DNA of 64,000 nucleotides from assembly GCA_030052745.1 (NCBI GenBank), contig JANBVO010000002.1:434001-498000 (forward strand), in the 5' to 3' direction. Source of the DNA: Pleurostoma richardsiae (taxonomy: Eukaryota > Ascomycota > Sordariomycetes > Calosphaeriales > Pleurostomataceae). The notes under the pieces were generated by a model, which searched no databases, was not told the origin of the DNA, and saw only the letters and a program-made list of their open reading frames with translations. The position numbers were made by a program, and so were the translations under genes. Shown one piece after another: positions 1-11,169 of this stretch. Within the stretch, counting starts at the first letter, position 1; every line of letters starts with the position of its first letter.

Positions 1-541
1 GTGCTGCGTTCGCGATCTGGCCGGGCTTGTGAGTCAAGTGCTGGGCTGCTTTACTTCTCTGCTCTTGACCGAGACACAAATTTTGGTGGGGTCCTCGGAG
101 GGACAGCTGCTGAGTCAGCCGGGGAAGGCACTCTATAAGAGAGCAACTCTACGGCAAATCTCGCCTCCATCCTGACTGAGTCCACTCCTGGTAATTCACA
201 TGTCGTAGCCGTGCCTGCTTGACTCCCCGTCCTTTTGAGGAGCCTTACAAGCTTGTACGGTGCCTGATGGCTAAGAACGTGGCTCCCTGCAGTCTTCTCA
301 GTCCTCAAGGGGCTACAACAACGAAGGGGTGAGAATAGCCAAAAGAGCCAGAGACATAAGCAGGGAGACTGAGTAGGGAGACCGAGCAGAGAGTATCTCA
401 ATAATAATCGCCGGTTTGTCTTGTTTACTCCACGGGGAGACCAGCCACAGCCCCTGTGATGCTGCAATATCCCCTCCCCAAGCGCAACGATAGATAAAGA
501 CAACGCCGACCAGCTTTCTCACCAGGACATTCCCCCATCCT
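1..541. other. intergenic, no gene seen
   Basis: This stretch lies downstream of the amine oxidase gene, which runs leftward and stops at 542. I see open frames on the minus strand but none with a recognisable domain, convincing splice sites or protein-like composition. It probably contains the 3' untranslated region of the oxidase. Confidence 0.5.
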
Positions 542-2194
542 TCAAGCCGCGGGACTACTCCAAGCCTTCAGACCTTCCGTCTCCGCCACGCCCTCACCCC
601 TCCCGTAAACCTCCGCTATCCTCCTCCCGACCGACTCCCCGCTCCAGTACGCCCCCGTCGCCGTCCCCAGGGCCACGAACGGCGCCGTGTGCTCCCCCGC
701 CAGCCACAGACCCCTCTCCGGCACGCCCTCGCGCATGGCCCTGATGTCCCTATCGCCCTCCCGCAGCCCGACCTGGAAGTTGCTGTAGCTGCCGTTGCCC
801 GCCAGCTCGTCGTGCAGCCAGTCCGTCGCGAGGCACCCCGCGGGGCGGCAGTCGGGCGACGCCGGGTCGTAGTGCGGCAGCCGCGAGTAGTAGGGCCTGA
901 AGAAGTCGTAGAAGAAGGCGTCCCTGGCTTCCTTGGTGGTGAGCTTGGCCGCCGCGGAGGTGAGGTGCTGGGACTCCTCGCCGTAGATGTAGAAGAGGAG
1001 GGTCGGGTGCGAGTCCGCTTCCGAGAGGGAAGCCAGCTCGACGACCTCGTGGGTCCACCTCTTCGGGTTCGAGTTGAGGTCGTAGTTGGGGGACAGCCAC
1101 TGGCAGAAACCTTGAACGGTGCGGCCTTCTGCATCGGGGACGAGCCAGAAGGCTTTTGGGAAGCTGATGTAGACCTGCTCAGTATTAGCCTAGCATGGCA
1201 TGAGGTAGAGAGGAAATCTTGCCTTCTCCAGACAGCCATAGCCGATGCTGTCGATAGCTTTAGCGAGTCGACTTGGCAATGGTGGTTCGAATGCGTCTGT
1301 GTTCTTCTTCAGCCATCCCAGAGGCGCCGTGACGACGACCTCGTCGAAATCTAGAACGTCGTCACTGTCCGTCACAATCCTCGAAGGTTCACTCGGAGCG
1401 GCCTTCGTTTGTATCCGAGCAGCTCTTGTGTTGTACTTGATGGTGGCACCTTCAACCACAGGCTTGGCGATCTCACGAAGGATCTTCGCGTATGTGCCAG
1501 CACAGAAGAGATTCTCTGACTCTTGTCAGGGGATCTCCTTTTCACACGCAAGCCCAAAAGCCACCGGTTACTCACCTCCTTCTATGCATTCTTCTAGCCA
1601 GAAGAATTTGAGACTTTGTTTCTCAATAGGACTACCTACAAAGGCTCCCCATAGGTCGGCCATTTGCAGGACAATGTGCCTCTGTCGTTCCCAATCCCGT
1701 TTCGTCTCCGGGATCAACTCAACGATCCTCCGCTGAAAGAAGTCGAGCAAGCTCTCCTGAGGGTCGATGTGACTTGTGTGCTCGTTCGAGCACTTAAAGG
1801 CATCCTGGACAATGTCCCACATGATACTACTGAAGTACTCGCCTTCCTCGAGTTGGAACAGCCTTCCGTCCTCGTTGAAGACGTATGATCGGTTATCCCA
1901 GGAGCCAGTGCTAGTGTTTGTCTTCTTGGCCAGGTCTAAGATTGGATTGTTGTCGGTCCCATGGATCCAGTTTGGACCGACATCGGCAAGGAAGCCGTTG
2001 GGCAGCCTTTCCTGATGGAGGCGTCCGCCGACACGGTTGCGGCCCTCGATAACGGTGACCTGGAAACCATACTGGAGCAAGATATCGGCGCAACGCAAGC
2101 CGGCTAGACCTGCGCCGACGATTCCAATGTGAGGTTTAGAACCCTTGTCCGGCACTCCAGTCTGCATCCACAGGTGAGCCTTCTCTTCGTGCAT
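542..2194 (-). CDS. FAD-dependent amine (polyamine) oxidase
   Basis: Flavin amine oxidase of the polyamine oxidase/LSD1-like superfamily. It would oxidise polyamines or related amines, giving an aldehyde and hydrogen peroxide; the substrate is not readable. Exons 2194-1576, 1515-1223 and 1174-542 join in frame to 514 residues. The N-terminus has the dinucleotide-binding motif GIVGAGLAGLRCAD (residues 24-37) followed by VIEGRNRVGGR and the DVGPNWIHGTDNNP signature. The C-terminus has GLWLAGEHTAPF and ATGAYWSG, which close the FAD pocket. Intron 1 (1516-1575) is GT-AG, phase 1. Intron 2 (1175-1222) is GC-AG: donor AG/GCAAGA, branch CTAAT, 48 bp. The start is uncertain. I chose ATG 2194, about 20 residues before the FAD motif; the frame stays open upstream to ATG 2488, and a GTAGGC at about 2330 could be the donor of an upstream intron. 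Confidence 0.85.
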
Positions 2195-4438
2195 AGATGT
2201 CCTCCAGGCTTGGATTTGCTCGACTTCCCACTTGCCATGGCACGGCTCACCCCGTGCATATCCGTCGGGTGGCCAGGTACATCTGGCAACATGGAGGAAT
2301 GACCCCAAAGCCGGAAACGAGGAGGAATAGCCTACCTTACTAGCCATGTCCAGCACCTTCAGATTCCTGAATAACTGACTTGGGCCAACTTCAGCGACGG
2401 TATGGTAAGGGCTGGACTTGAGGTCCTGGTAAATGCGGGACGTGAGCCGATGCGAAGGACTAGCACAGGTCATCGAATAAGCGTCCATCTTGAAGTATGG
2501 TGGTACTCGAGACTGGAAAGGAGATGCGAGAGGAACGACGTATGTACAAAAGGGAAGATGCGAGGTGGGTAGGAGGAGGAGAGGCCAGTGGAATGAAGCT
2601 ATATTGAAGCTTCGCTCAGCCTTGGCGGAAGAGGAGGGTGTGAGATCTGCGCAGCGAACAGCTGCAGCGGAGAAGGGCGGCCAACTGGATGGGTTAAAGA
2701 AGCAAGTCTGACCACGACTTGTGGCCAACACATCACCTGGACCGGGTGAGATACGAACGGTGGAAGGGGTTGAGGAGGAAGAGGAGTCGATCACGGCTAC
2801 GAAAAAGAGGGACAAACCCACTCGGTATCGTCGTCTCTTTACCACATACAGCAACTAACAGTATTAATGGCTCAGCTAGAGAGGGAAGGAGAGCGCCGAT
2901 AACAGCCTCCCTTCCAGCCCGCCCTACAGATAGACTAGATAGGGAGATACGGAAAGCGCACTTGCGGTTGACCCGGACTTTTGGAAAGCGCACGAAGGGG
3001 TTAACTGCGGTCTTGGGATACAGCAGAGCCGATCGGGGAGCCAATGGGGGTCTGCTGAGCGGCCATGCGTCAAGACACACAGGCGGCGCCTCTGCAGCGC
3101 GCCAGTGAGGGAGAGGGCCTTGGAAGACGCCGATGTTGAGTCATTGACTCTTCCTTCCGGGGTCATGAAATACACGAAGAGAGAAGTGAAACCGTGAAAC
3201 AAGCCGACATACCAGAGTCTTGGAGTGATGGCTCGACTGCCGACAGAGGCAAGGATGATCATCGGCGTGCGACAGAACAGAGTCATCGATCGAAGCCGTC
3301 CATACACTAAGAATATGTCTATCCTCCTGACCAGATAGACGCGGAGATAGACATTTGTCTAGTCCGGCTCCCTTCAATAGTTAAAGGGACTCGGCGGCTG
3401 GCCCGGTACGACCCCACACAAAGGAGGAGAGGTAGTGCAATTAATAAGAGACACCAACGGTGGAGAGCGTGTTTACACCACCCTCTCTGCTCCGGCAACC
3501 AGTGCAATCGGTTTGCTCTTTCGACGGCGCCAGCTCGATGAACCGGAACATAGCAGGCTTGGATGATTGCTGACCAGGCGTGTCGAACCAAATGGCCCGA
3601 CGTCAAGTGTATTCAGCGGGTGCTCATTCCAAACACGGTAGTCAAGAAGCTGTGATATTCCGACCCAGCGGGCACTTGTCGCCATACGGCGCGAGCTGTT
3701 GACCATCGGCCACCTGCTCACCATGCGCTATCCAGACGGTTCACGGGGCTTGCTTGGCTCAATCCGCCGAAGCCAAGATCTCGGGCGAAGAATTGACCGC
3801 AACATCTCGAGCCCAGGAGCCCGGGACCAAGATACATCTTGTCGGACTGTCTGTCCCGACGCAGACTGTGTAAGGACGTGTGTATCGAGCATCCTGTCTC
3901 CCGGGAAGTCAGAGGGTTAAAAGAACCTCGCATACTCACAAATCATACTCGGAACTGATCCGAGATAGAGACGGGAAGTTTATGTACGGGCGGTGTCAGA
4001 CATTCACATGCCTCCTCCCCCAAACCTCCCTCTCCAGCCAATGACCGGCCCTGGAAATAAGCCTGATCTGGGCCCTCCACCGTCCCCTCATTCTTCTACC
4101 CCAGTCTCTGCCCAGTCCAACCATTGCTGGCCGGTACGTGGTGAGGATACTCCACCACGGCATGGGCCGAGGCACCGCGGTACCGAAGATGCAGGTAAGC
4201 TCCCAAGGTAAGCCGTGTCGACTACTACCACCCCGTGGTGGTGCTGACCGTGTTCGACTTCTTCCTCTTGTTGATTACTCGACTACTCCGCTCCTTGCTA
4301 TATATCGACTCCCCTTTCCGAGGAAGGAATTGCTGTGTCCGTCACCCGTCACCACCGTCTTGTTTGTCTGAGCCTCTCCCTCCAGTCCCACCCCCCCCTT
4401 CTTCCACTTGCAGCAGCTCCTCCGGGACACCCTCCGCC
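2195..4438. other. divergent intergenic region, promoters
   Basis: A 2.2 kb gap between two divergently transcribed genes, the amine oxidase (leftward) and the cytochrome b5-acyl-CoA dehydrogenase (rightward). It should hold both promoters and 5' leaders. Pyrimidine-rich tracts occur just before 4439. A GTAAGC at 4195 and a TTGCAG ending at 4413 could bound a 5' leader intron, but no good branch point supports it. Part of 2195-2488 may be coding if the oxidase starts upstream. Confidence 0.45.
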
Positions 4439-6265
4439 ATGGCGATCCAGGCCCCCCCAAAGACCTTCACCCGTGAGGAAGTGGCCAAGCACAATACCGA
4501 GGACTCGGTGTGGTTCATCGTCGACTCGGTCGTCTACGACGTGTCCGACTTCCTGGACGCCCACCCCGGCGGCGAGGCCGTCCTGCGGCAGGTCGCCGGC
4601 ACCGACGCCACGACCGCCTTCTACAACCTGCACCGCCACGAGGTGCTGCTCAAGTACGCCGACCTGGCCGTCGGGACCGTCGCCGGCGAGCAGCCCTCCG
4701 TGGCCAACCCGGGGCCCGGCGAGCTGTCGCGCGTGCCCTACGCCGAGCCCCTGTGGCTTACTCCGCCCTTCCGCTCCCCCTACTACTCCGACAGCCACCG
4801 CCGCCTGCAGCGCGCCATCCGCGAGTTCACCGACCTGCACGTCACGCCCGAGGCGCAGCAGAAGGAGCGCGACGGCACCTACGTCAGCCAGGAGCTCATC
4901 GAGAGGATGTCGCGCGCCGGCGTGCTGCACATGCGCCTGGGGCCCGGGAAGCACCTGCGGGGCGTGGAGCTGCTGGGCGGCGCGGTGAAGCCCGAGGAGT
5001 TCGACTACTTCCACGACCTGGTCATGTCGCAGGAGATGTCGCGCAGCTGCGCGCGCGGGTTCCAGGACGGCAACATGGCCGGCATGGTCATCGGGCTGAC
5101 GGCCGTGCTCAACTTCGCCAACGACGAGGGGTTCAAGAAGAGGATCGCCGACGAAGTGTTCTCGGGGAAGAAGAAGATCTGCCTGGCCATCACGGAGGCG
5201 TTCGCCGGCAGCGACGTGGCGCGGCTGCGGACGACGGCGGCCAAGACGCCCGACGGAAAGCACTACATCGTCAACGGCACCAAGAAGTGGATCACCAATG
5301 GCGTCTTCTGCGACTACTTCGTCACGGGCGTGCAGACGGACAAGGGGCTGAGCGTGCTGCTGATCGAGCGCGGCGAGGGCGTCGAGACGAAGCCGATTAA
5401 GACGTCGTACTCGCCCGCTGCGGGGACGGCCTTCATCACCTTCGACAACGTGAAGGTGCCTGCGTCGAATCTCCTCGGGAAGGAGAACAAGGGCATCTAT
5501 GTTATTCTCAGCAACTTCAACCACGAGCGGTGGACCATGTCTTGTGAGTGCTTCTGTATCTGTCCCCTGTTCTATCATGGCTGACATCTTCCTCAATAGG
5601 CGGAACGATTCGATACGGGCGCATGATTGTGGAGGAGTCCCTGAAGTGGGCTCACCAGAGGCTCGTCTTTGGCAAGCGGTTGATCGACCAGCCCGTCATC
5701 AGGCAAAAGTGAGTGGACGACCTGAGGGACTCTGACCTCTTACACGGCCCTCCTTTCCCTTCCTCGCAAGTACACAAAAAGTCCAGCACCGAAGAAGCTA
5801 ACACGAAAGCACTCCCGCAGGCTGGCCAAGATGATCGCCCTCGTCGAGGCGCACCAGTCCTGGCTCGAGACCATCACCTACCAGATGTGCCACATGCCTT
5901 ACGCCGAGCAGGCCAAGCACCTCGGCGGGCCCATCGGCCTGCTCAAGATGAGCGCCACCCGCATGGCCCACGAGATCGCCGACGAGGCCGTGCAGATCTG
6001 GGGCGGCCGCGCCCTGACCCAGTCCGGCATGGGCCGCGTCATCGAGAACTTCAACCGGACGTACAAGTTCGACGCCATCCTGGTGAGTTTCTGTCCCTGC
6101 CCCCCCGCCCGGTCATCGGTGAGAGCGGAAGAGAATCGAGTGTGACTCCGTCTGGTGCGGGCTGTTGGCTGACCCAATCCTATGATATAGGGCGGCGCCG
6201 AGGAGGTCCTCGGTGATCTAGGCGTGCGGCAGGCGATGAAGTATATGCCCAAAGAGAAGCTGTGA
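4439..6265 (+). CDS. cytochrome b5-acyl-CoA dehydrogenase fusion
   Basis: Fusion of an N-terminal cytochrome b5-like haem domain with an acyl-CoA dehydrogenase. The dehydrogenase would introduce a 2,3 double bond into an acyl-CoA, or oxidise a related substrate, using FAD; the b5 domain probably passes electrons. Exons 4439-5543, 5600-5708, 5821-6082 and 6191-6265 give 516 residues. The b5 domain spans about 8-85, with HPGG (His42) and a second haem histidine near 65-67. The dehydrogenase follows from about 120 to the end, with LAITEAFAGSDVARLRTTA (substrate/FAD region), the NGTKKWITNG motif, and IWGGRALTQSGMGR late in the domain. The start ATG sits in a strong context (CCGCCATGG), just before the b5 domain. 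All three introns are GT-AG with CTGAC-like branches. No peroxisomal SKL-type tail is present; the last residues are KEKL. Confidence 0.92.
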
Positions 6266-7089
6266 GTGTGAGGTCTCCGCAGTACTGAGAAGGGCAGGCG
6301 GATGTAGCACCTACGACTGTTGCCTGGCTAAGGATGCAATGAACTGGCGAACAGCGTTTGATTCATTACTGAGAGCTACGACTCGCCGGTTGTTGAGCCG
6401 CTGTATATATGATATACTACCTTACCAAGGTTACAAGTAATTACCGTCCAAACAATGCGTTGTCTTGCGCCTGCGGCCGACGTTACAATATAGACAGGAG
6501 CCCACGGCCCGTAATGCTCAGGCGCCAGGGACAACATCGAGCCGATTCGATCCATTCATAACATCATACTAGACCAAGAATGGGATGGTCCATTGGATAT
6601 CACGAACTGTGCCGGCGAAGTCAAGAGATGCCATTTTGTCATTCACGATTCTATAGGAATCCTATGATCCGTTCCAGACTGAGCCGTTATGATCGCCTTT
6701 TGTGGCGAGAGACGAATGCTAGAAGGCCGAAGCACTCCTGGACTCCAGTGTTCCCAAAGCTATCCGTTTTCTTTTTTGGGGCGTGCATGGAGAAATGCGC
6801 ACCAAGTGCAAAGACGAGAAAATCAGCGAATAAAGAAAAGTTTCCGGGCCCATGATATCCAGACGACCGTCAACAACACCGACCGAGCCGTCGTGGGACC
6901 CCCGAGGCCCGAGCTGAGGGCTGTCCCACAAGAAACGAAGTGTATATCCGCAGTGTCGTAGCAATGGTTCTTCCGCACTCTCTAGTATAGAGGCCCCCAA
7001 TGGGTCTTTGATATCATCCACCAAGCTGAATGATCGGAAGGCCATGCCAAGGTCGCATGACAGTCGTCAGGTCACCGCACACCGTCCGC
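6266..7089. other. convergent intergenic region
   Basis: Lies between the 3' ends of two converging genes, the b5-dehydrogenase and the zinc-knuckle protein. I see no coding signal; it should contain both 3' untranslated regions and poly(A) sites. Confidence 0.5.
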
Positions 7090-8311
7090 TTAGGCATTGG
7101 GGCACTCGGACTGGATGTGGCCCGCCTGCTGGCACTTGTAGCAGATCTTCTCGCCGGTCGTGCTGCCCTTGGGGCAATCACGGGAGAAGTGGCCACTCTC
7201 GCCGCAGTTGTAGCACTTCGAGCCATTGACGCAGTCACCTGGTTGGGTCAGTGGAAGGGTGGAATGTCGAATGGAAGCAGAACATACGAGACATGTGGCC
7301 GACACCACCGCACGAGTAGCAAGTCTTCTGGCTGCCGCCGCCATAGCCACCGCCATACGAGCCACCACCATAGCCGCCGCCGCTGTAGCCCTCGGGGCAG
7401 TTGCGAGCAATGTGGCCGACCTTGCCGCACTAGTAGGGAGTTGAAATATTAGCCACTACCTGCGTAGGCGAGGAGCGTCCGACTACGAACCTTATAGCAC
7501 TCCTGTCCACCACCCTGTCCAGGGTTGCCACCACCAGAGGTAGGGCAGTCGCGGGAGATGTGGCCGGGCTGTCCGCAGCGGTAGCACGTCTTGGCCTCCT
7601 TAGGGCCCTCGGGGCAGTCGCGGCTCATGTGGCCCTCGCCTCCGCAGTTGTAGCTACAGATACCAATTAGTTTGGGTCGAGGGCGAGCAGAAGAGGCTGG
7701 CTGATTTACCATTTGGCAGCGCCACGGTTGGGGCAGTCACGGGCCTGGGAGATTGAGCTGTTAGTGGCTGAAGCAACAAGATATACCTTCTCCAGTCTCT
7801 CTCATCCCGACAATGACTGCCATACCTGATGAGTGGTTTGCCCGCCTAAAACGCTCTTGGTCAGATCTCACACACACCAACGACTTCAACAAAACGCGAG
7901 GACTAGGAGTTGCAGCCTGGAGAACAGCTCTTAGAACATGTTCGCTGTGCAATGAGTGCTGTTTTAAGTGAATGCATGCAGCATCTCTTGGATGCTAGTC
8001 GGCAAACAACAGTGTGGGAGATGCCCATTGCTGAGCTGACAAGAGCCGTACTGCTTCAGCCGAGGAGGGAGCAGGATGAAATGGACTCGGCCAGATGCGA
8101 TGTCCCTTACCTGGGGCGTACCCAGATGAGAGGAGATGCAAGACCGGCCACAGCGCCCAGAAAGGTCTGGTCCCTCCAGGCCAAGCGGAGTGGAACGGGA
8201 CAGCCAAGCTTATTCGAGGCTGATGGTATAAAGGTGGAAGAAGGAGAAAGATGCGTCGGATCGTGACTTACAGGTGAAGCAAGCGCGTCCGCCGCCAGCG
8301 TTGAAGTCCAT
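7090..8311 (-). CDS. GIS2: seven-CCHC zinc-knuckle RNA-binding protein (Gis2/CNBP-like)
   Basis: Small nucleic-acid-binding protein of the Gis2/Byr3/CNBP family, which binds single-stranded RNA and acts in translation and stress responses. Six exons (8311-8272, 7845-7826, 7744-7710, 7653-7491, 7429-7288, 7238-7090) join in phase to 182 residues. Seven CX2CX4HX4C knuckles occur in order: [84 protein letters not shown] and [15 protein letters not shown] Gly/Tyr/Ser-rich linker lies between knuckles 4 and 5. Exon 2 is only 20 nt and completes knuckle 1. Intron 1 is long (426 bp) compared with 49-81 bp for the others. Intron 4 uses an uncommon GTTCGT donor. The ATG has a good context (CACCATGG). 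Confidence 0.93.
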
Positions 8312-11169
8312 GGTGATTGATGAAGGTGGTGATATCTGGTGGTGCCTGTTAGAAACCCACACGTTTTCTTGTGGCGAAGCGAGCGAAGAGTGGAATGGGA
8401 AGATGCAAAGATGCAGCTGCTAGGGAGAAGCAAACATCAGGAACCAAGCGCCTGGGCTACAAGCAAACGGCCAAGCGAGCGAGGGCTGGATGGGGGCAAC
8501 TGCTGCTTTCGTGTTCAAATCCGGAAGAGCGTCGCAAAGACCACCGACGAGAGTGATGGAAGGAAGGGAAGGTGGGGGGAGGCGTTGAGCAGGATGTGGG
8601 GTACTAACCGGAAATCGATCGAGATTCGAGGGTGAGGTGCGATCTGTCGATGCGGATGTGGAGATGGAGTTGTGTGTGTGTTGCGCAGACAATGGGAAAA
8701 GGGCAGCAGCAACGACTTTTTGTACGGTCGTCTGTCAGTCGAGAGGATGGATCGAGGGGAGGGATGCAGAGTAGGTAGAGGAGGAAATTTTCTTTCTGCC
8801 ACTCACCAGTTTGTTGTAGAGGGAAAAGGCGGAGAAGATAAGGACGAGACAGGGTTTTTGTGGAGAAGCGTCGTAGGACCGAAATCAGGGAAGGAAGGGG
8901 CAAAGGCTGGAGAAGGCGGTTTGGTTTTGGGTTTTGCGGTGCGGTGCGCTGCTGAGGCACAGAGCGGGAATGGGCAAAGAGGGCAAGAGCGAGATCTGCG
9001 CCAGTACCTAAGGTACTTACTTCCCATAGATGTAAGGTAATTGTGGGAGAAAATTTGGTGCGTGCCTGCCTGCCCTGCTGCGAGGTACGTTGGGTACCTG
9101 ACCAGCTTACCGAACTTGAGTTTCCCTTACGGTGCTTCTCCGTACCTCTACGCTCGTCTCCGTACATACGCATGTACTGTACCTTACTTTCGTGGTGGAA
9201 TTTTTCGATACTTTGGGTCACTTGGTGACATCGGGTTTCGCCCAAACTACTCATGCAGCCAACCACACGCACGCACCGTCGCCGCAGAAGCGCGTGTGGG
9301 AAGAGAGGCTCGGCCAGTCTGGAAAATGGCCCCGATGAACCTCGAGTTGGCCCTGCAGAGCCTGCAGGGGTCGTCAAGTGGGCTGGAGACAACCACCACC
9401 ACCAGGCGGCGGCGGCGGCGGGGCAGACGAGAGGAGGGGGAGAGGGGCGATGTATCTGACGCTGAGCTGGAATGGGAAAGTGACTACGGACCGACAGACA
9501 GACGCTCGAGACCCTCTCGAGACCCTGAGCCGGACTTGCAGCGCCAAGTGGGGAGGAGACAGGGGTTTTCAGTACGTGTACCGCACAGAATTCGGAGGCC
9601 AGAAGAGCACAAGGCCAGGAAAAGGCCAGACGGGAACTGAGTCCATAGGAGGACGATCTGGCCTCAAGACGAGGCACCTCGGGAAGTGAGCTGCCCGTAT
9701 TACTTACTCTACAGAATACTCCGTAATACCTCAGGATACCTTTCAGCATGTGCACAAGGTGGGGCTATCTCCTGTTGCTCACAGGTACCGACACTACGCA
9801 GGGCTGGCAGGGTGGTTGCAAGCAAGAGGCACTTCGATATTCGCTTCTAGCCTCAAGATACCTACCTAAGGTAGGTACTTACTTGTTAGGATGCTTCAAA
9901 CCGTATAGACTGGCCTCAAAAGACATACAAATCACTGAAGCAACACCTGTTGCGACCGGCCGCATCGCTTCTGCGGAAAGGGATAAGCGGCACTGACAGG
10001 TTATAAGCTGTCTTCTCTTCGAACCTGCCGCCTGGGTGCGACGTTGCCGACCCCTCACGTTGCCCCACGGATGAGGCCACTCGTCTGCTGTCGAAACCGG
10101 AATCTGAATCCACATGAATGAGTGGCATAATTGATCTGAACCGGAGGCGGAAATTAATGCAACTTCAGTCCAGCCGAAGGGGCGTTTCTGAGGCCCATGT
10201 GCGGCAGGCTCGTGTCTTGCCTCACGGCATTGTCGGAGACATTTGCAGCTGCTGAGAGCATGCCTTCCTGTCGCTGCTACCTCGGTGCGGATGTGGCATG
10301 TTGAGGGCAGGTTGGCACCGTCGCTCTGCTTTTCCAGGTAGACGACCGCACTACTTCTCACAGGTGCCACGTGTAAATCTCGTAAAGAATAGAGAGGCTT
10401 TGGCAGGCAGAAACTTGGGACGACTGTGCTTTGTGTTCCATTAATCTGACGAGTGACACCGGAATCCGGAACCTGCCTCAGGCGAATGGCCGAGCCGGGG
10501 CATTTGATTCCCATCTCAGTCTCGCTAATGTCCGAAGCAACATACTAATGGCTCTGCGACAGCAAACTGCGGCAGTGCAGGCAACACACCATGAGGCCGA
10601 CAGGATCATAGGTACCGTACCTTACCGATGGAAGATAGGCACATGCAAAATGGGCTACCGTGAACCACCTGCCGTTTCCTGCCCGGAATGCTGTCTTCCG
10701 GGACGAGAATTACGACACACGGTCTGGTCTATCTTGGATTACGATCACCATTCTATTTCTCAGTGTGAACGACTCTGGGTCGCTGGCTACCGTAGGTCAA
10801 TAGCGGTCTTTGGGGGATAGTTTGGTGAAGGGATATGTAAGCATGTATGCTGGATACACCAGCACAAATACTTCGCCCGATATAGGTTTACGTCGTATTA
10901 TGGGCCTGCATTGCTTAATTCGACTTCCACATATCCTCATCAAACACCTCCATCTTTCTTCGCTTGACAATGCCTATATGCTTCTCAGCCTCAGTGGTTC
11001 GACCCCGCGGGGGGTTTGCTGTGCCCTTCCGATCACGTGATATATTCCACGTGACTTGGCGAAACCGCGTTACTGCCGGGATGTTGAATTGCTGGCGCGT
11101 TTAGACGCGTCAGATGAACCGTCACACACATTTCCGCAGATCATGCCGTGACGGCGTCTGCTGTGCAGC
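8312..11169. other. divergent intergenic region, no supported gene
   Basis: A 2.9 kb gap between the zinc-knuckle gene (leftward) and Sae2 (rightward). The part next to 8312-9050 is pyrimidine-rich on the minus strand and probably holds the leader and promoter of the zinc-knuckle gene. Long open frames here (8604-9755 and 9879-10514, both minus) have unlikely composition and no domains. Short palindromes of the TACCT/AGGTA type occur at 9004-9016 and 9861-9878. A CACGTG lies near 11050, about 120 bp before the Sae2 start. Confidence 0.5.

Noticed and set aside
4349-5596. 415-codon open frame antisense to the b5-acyl-CoA dehydrogenase
   Set aside because: A shadow of strong GC bias at third codon positions of the real gene; its translation is Arg/Leu/Val/His-rich with no domain.
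8604-9755. Long open frame (383 codons) on the minus strand upstream of the GIS2 homologue
   Set aside because: It lies in the pyrimidine-rich promoter/leader zone, has low-complexity, shuffled-looking composition and no domain; stop-poor base composition explains it.
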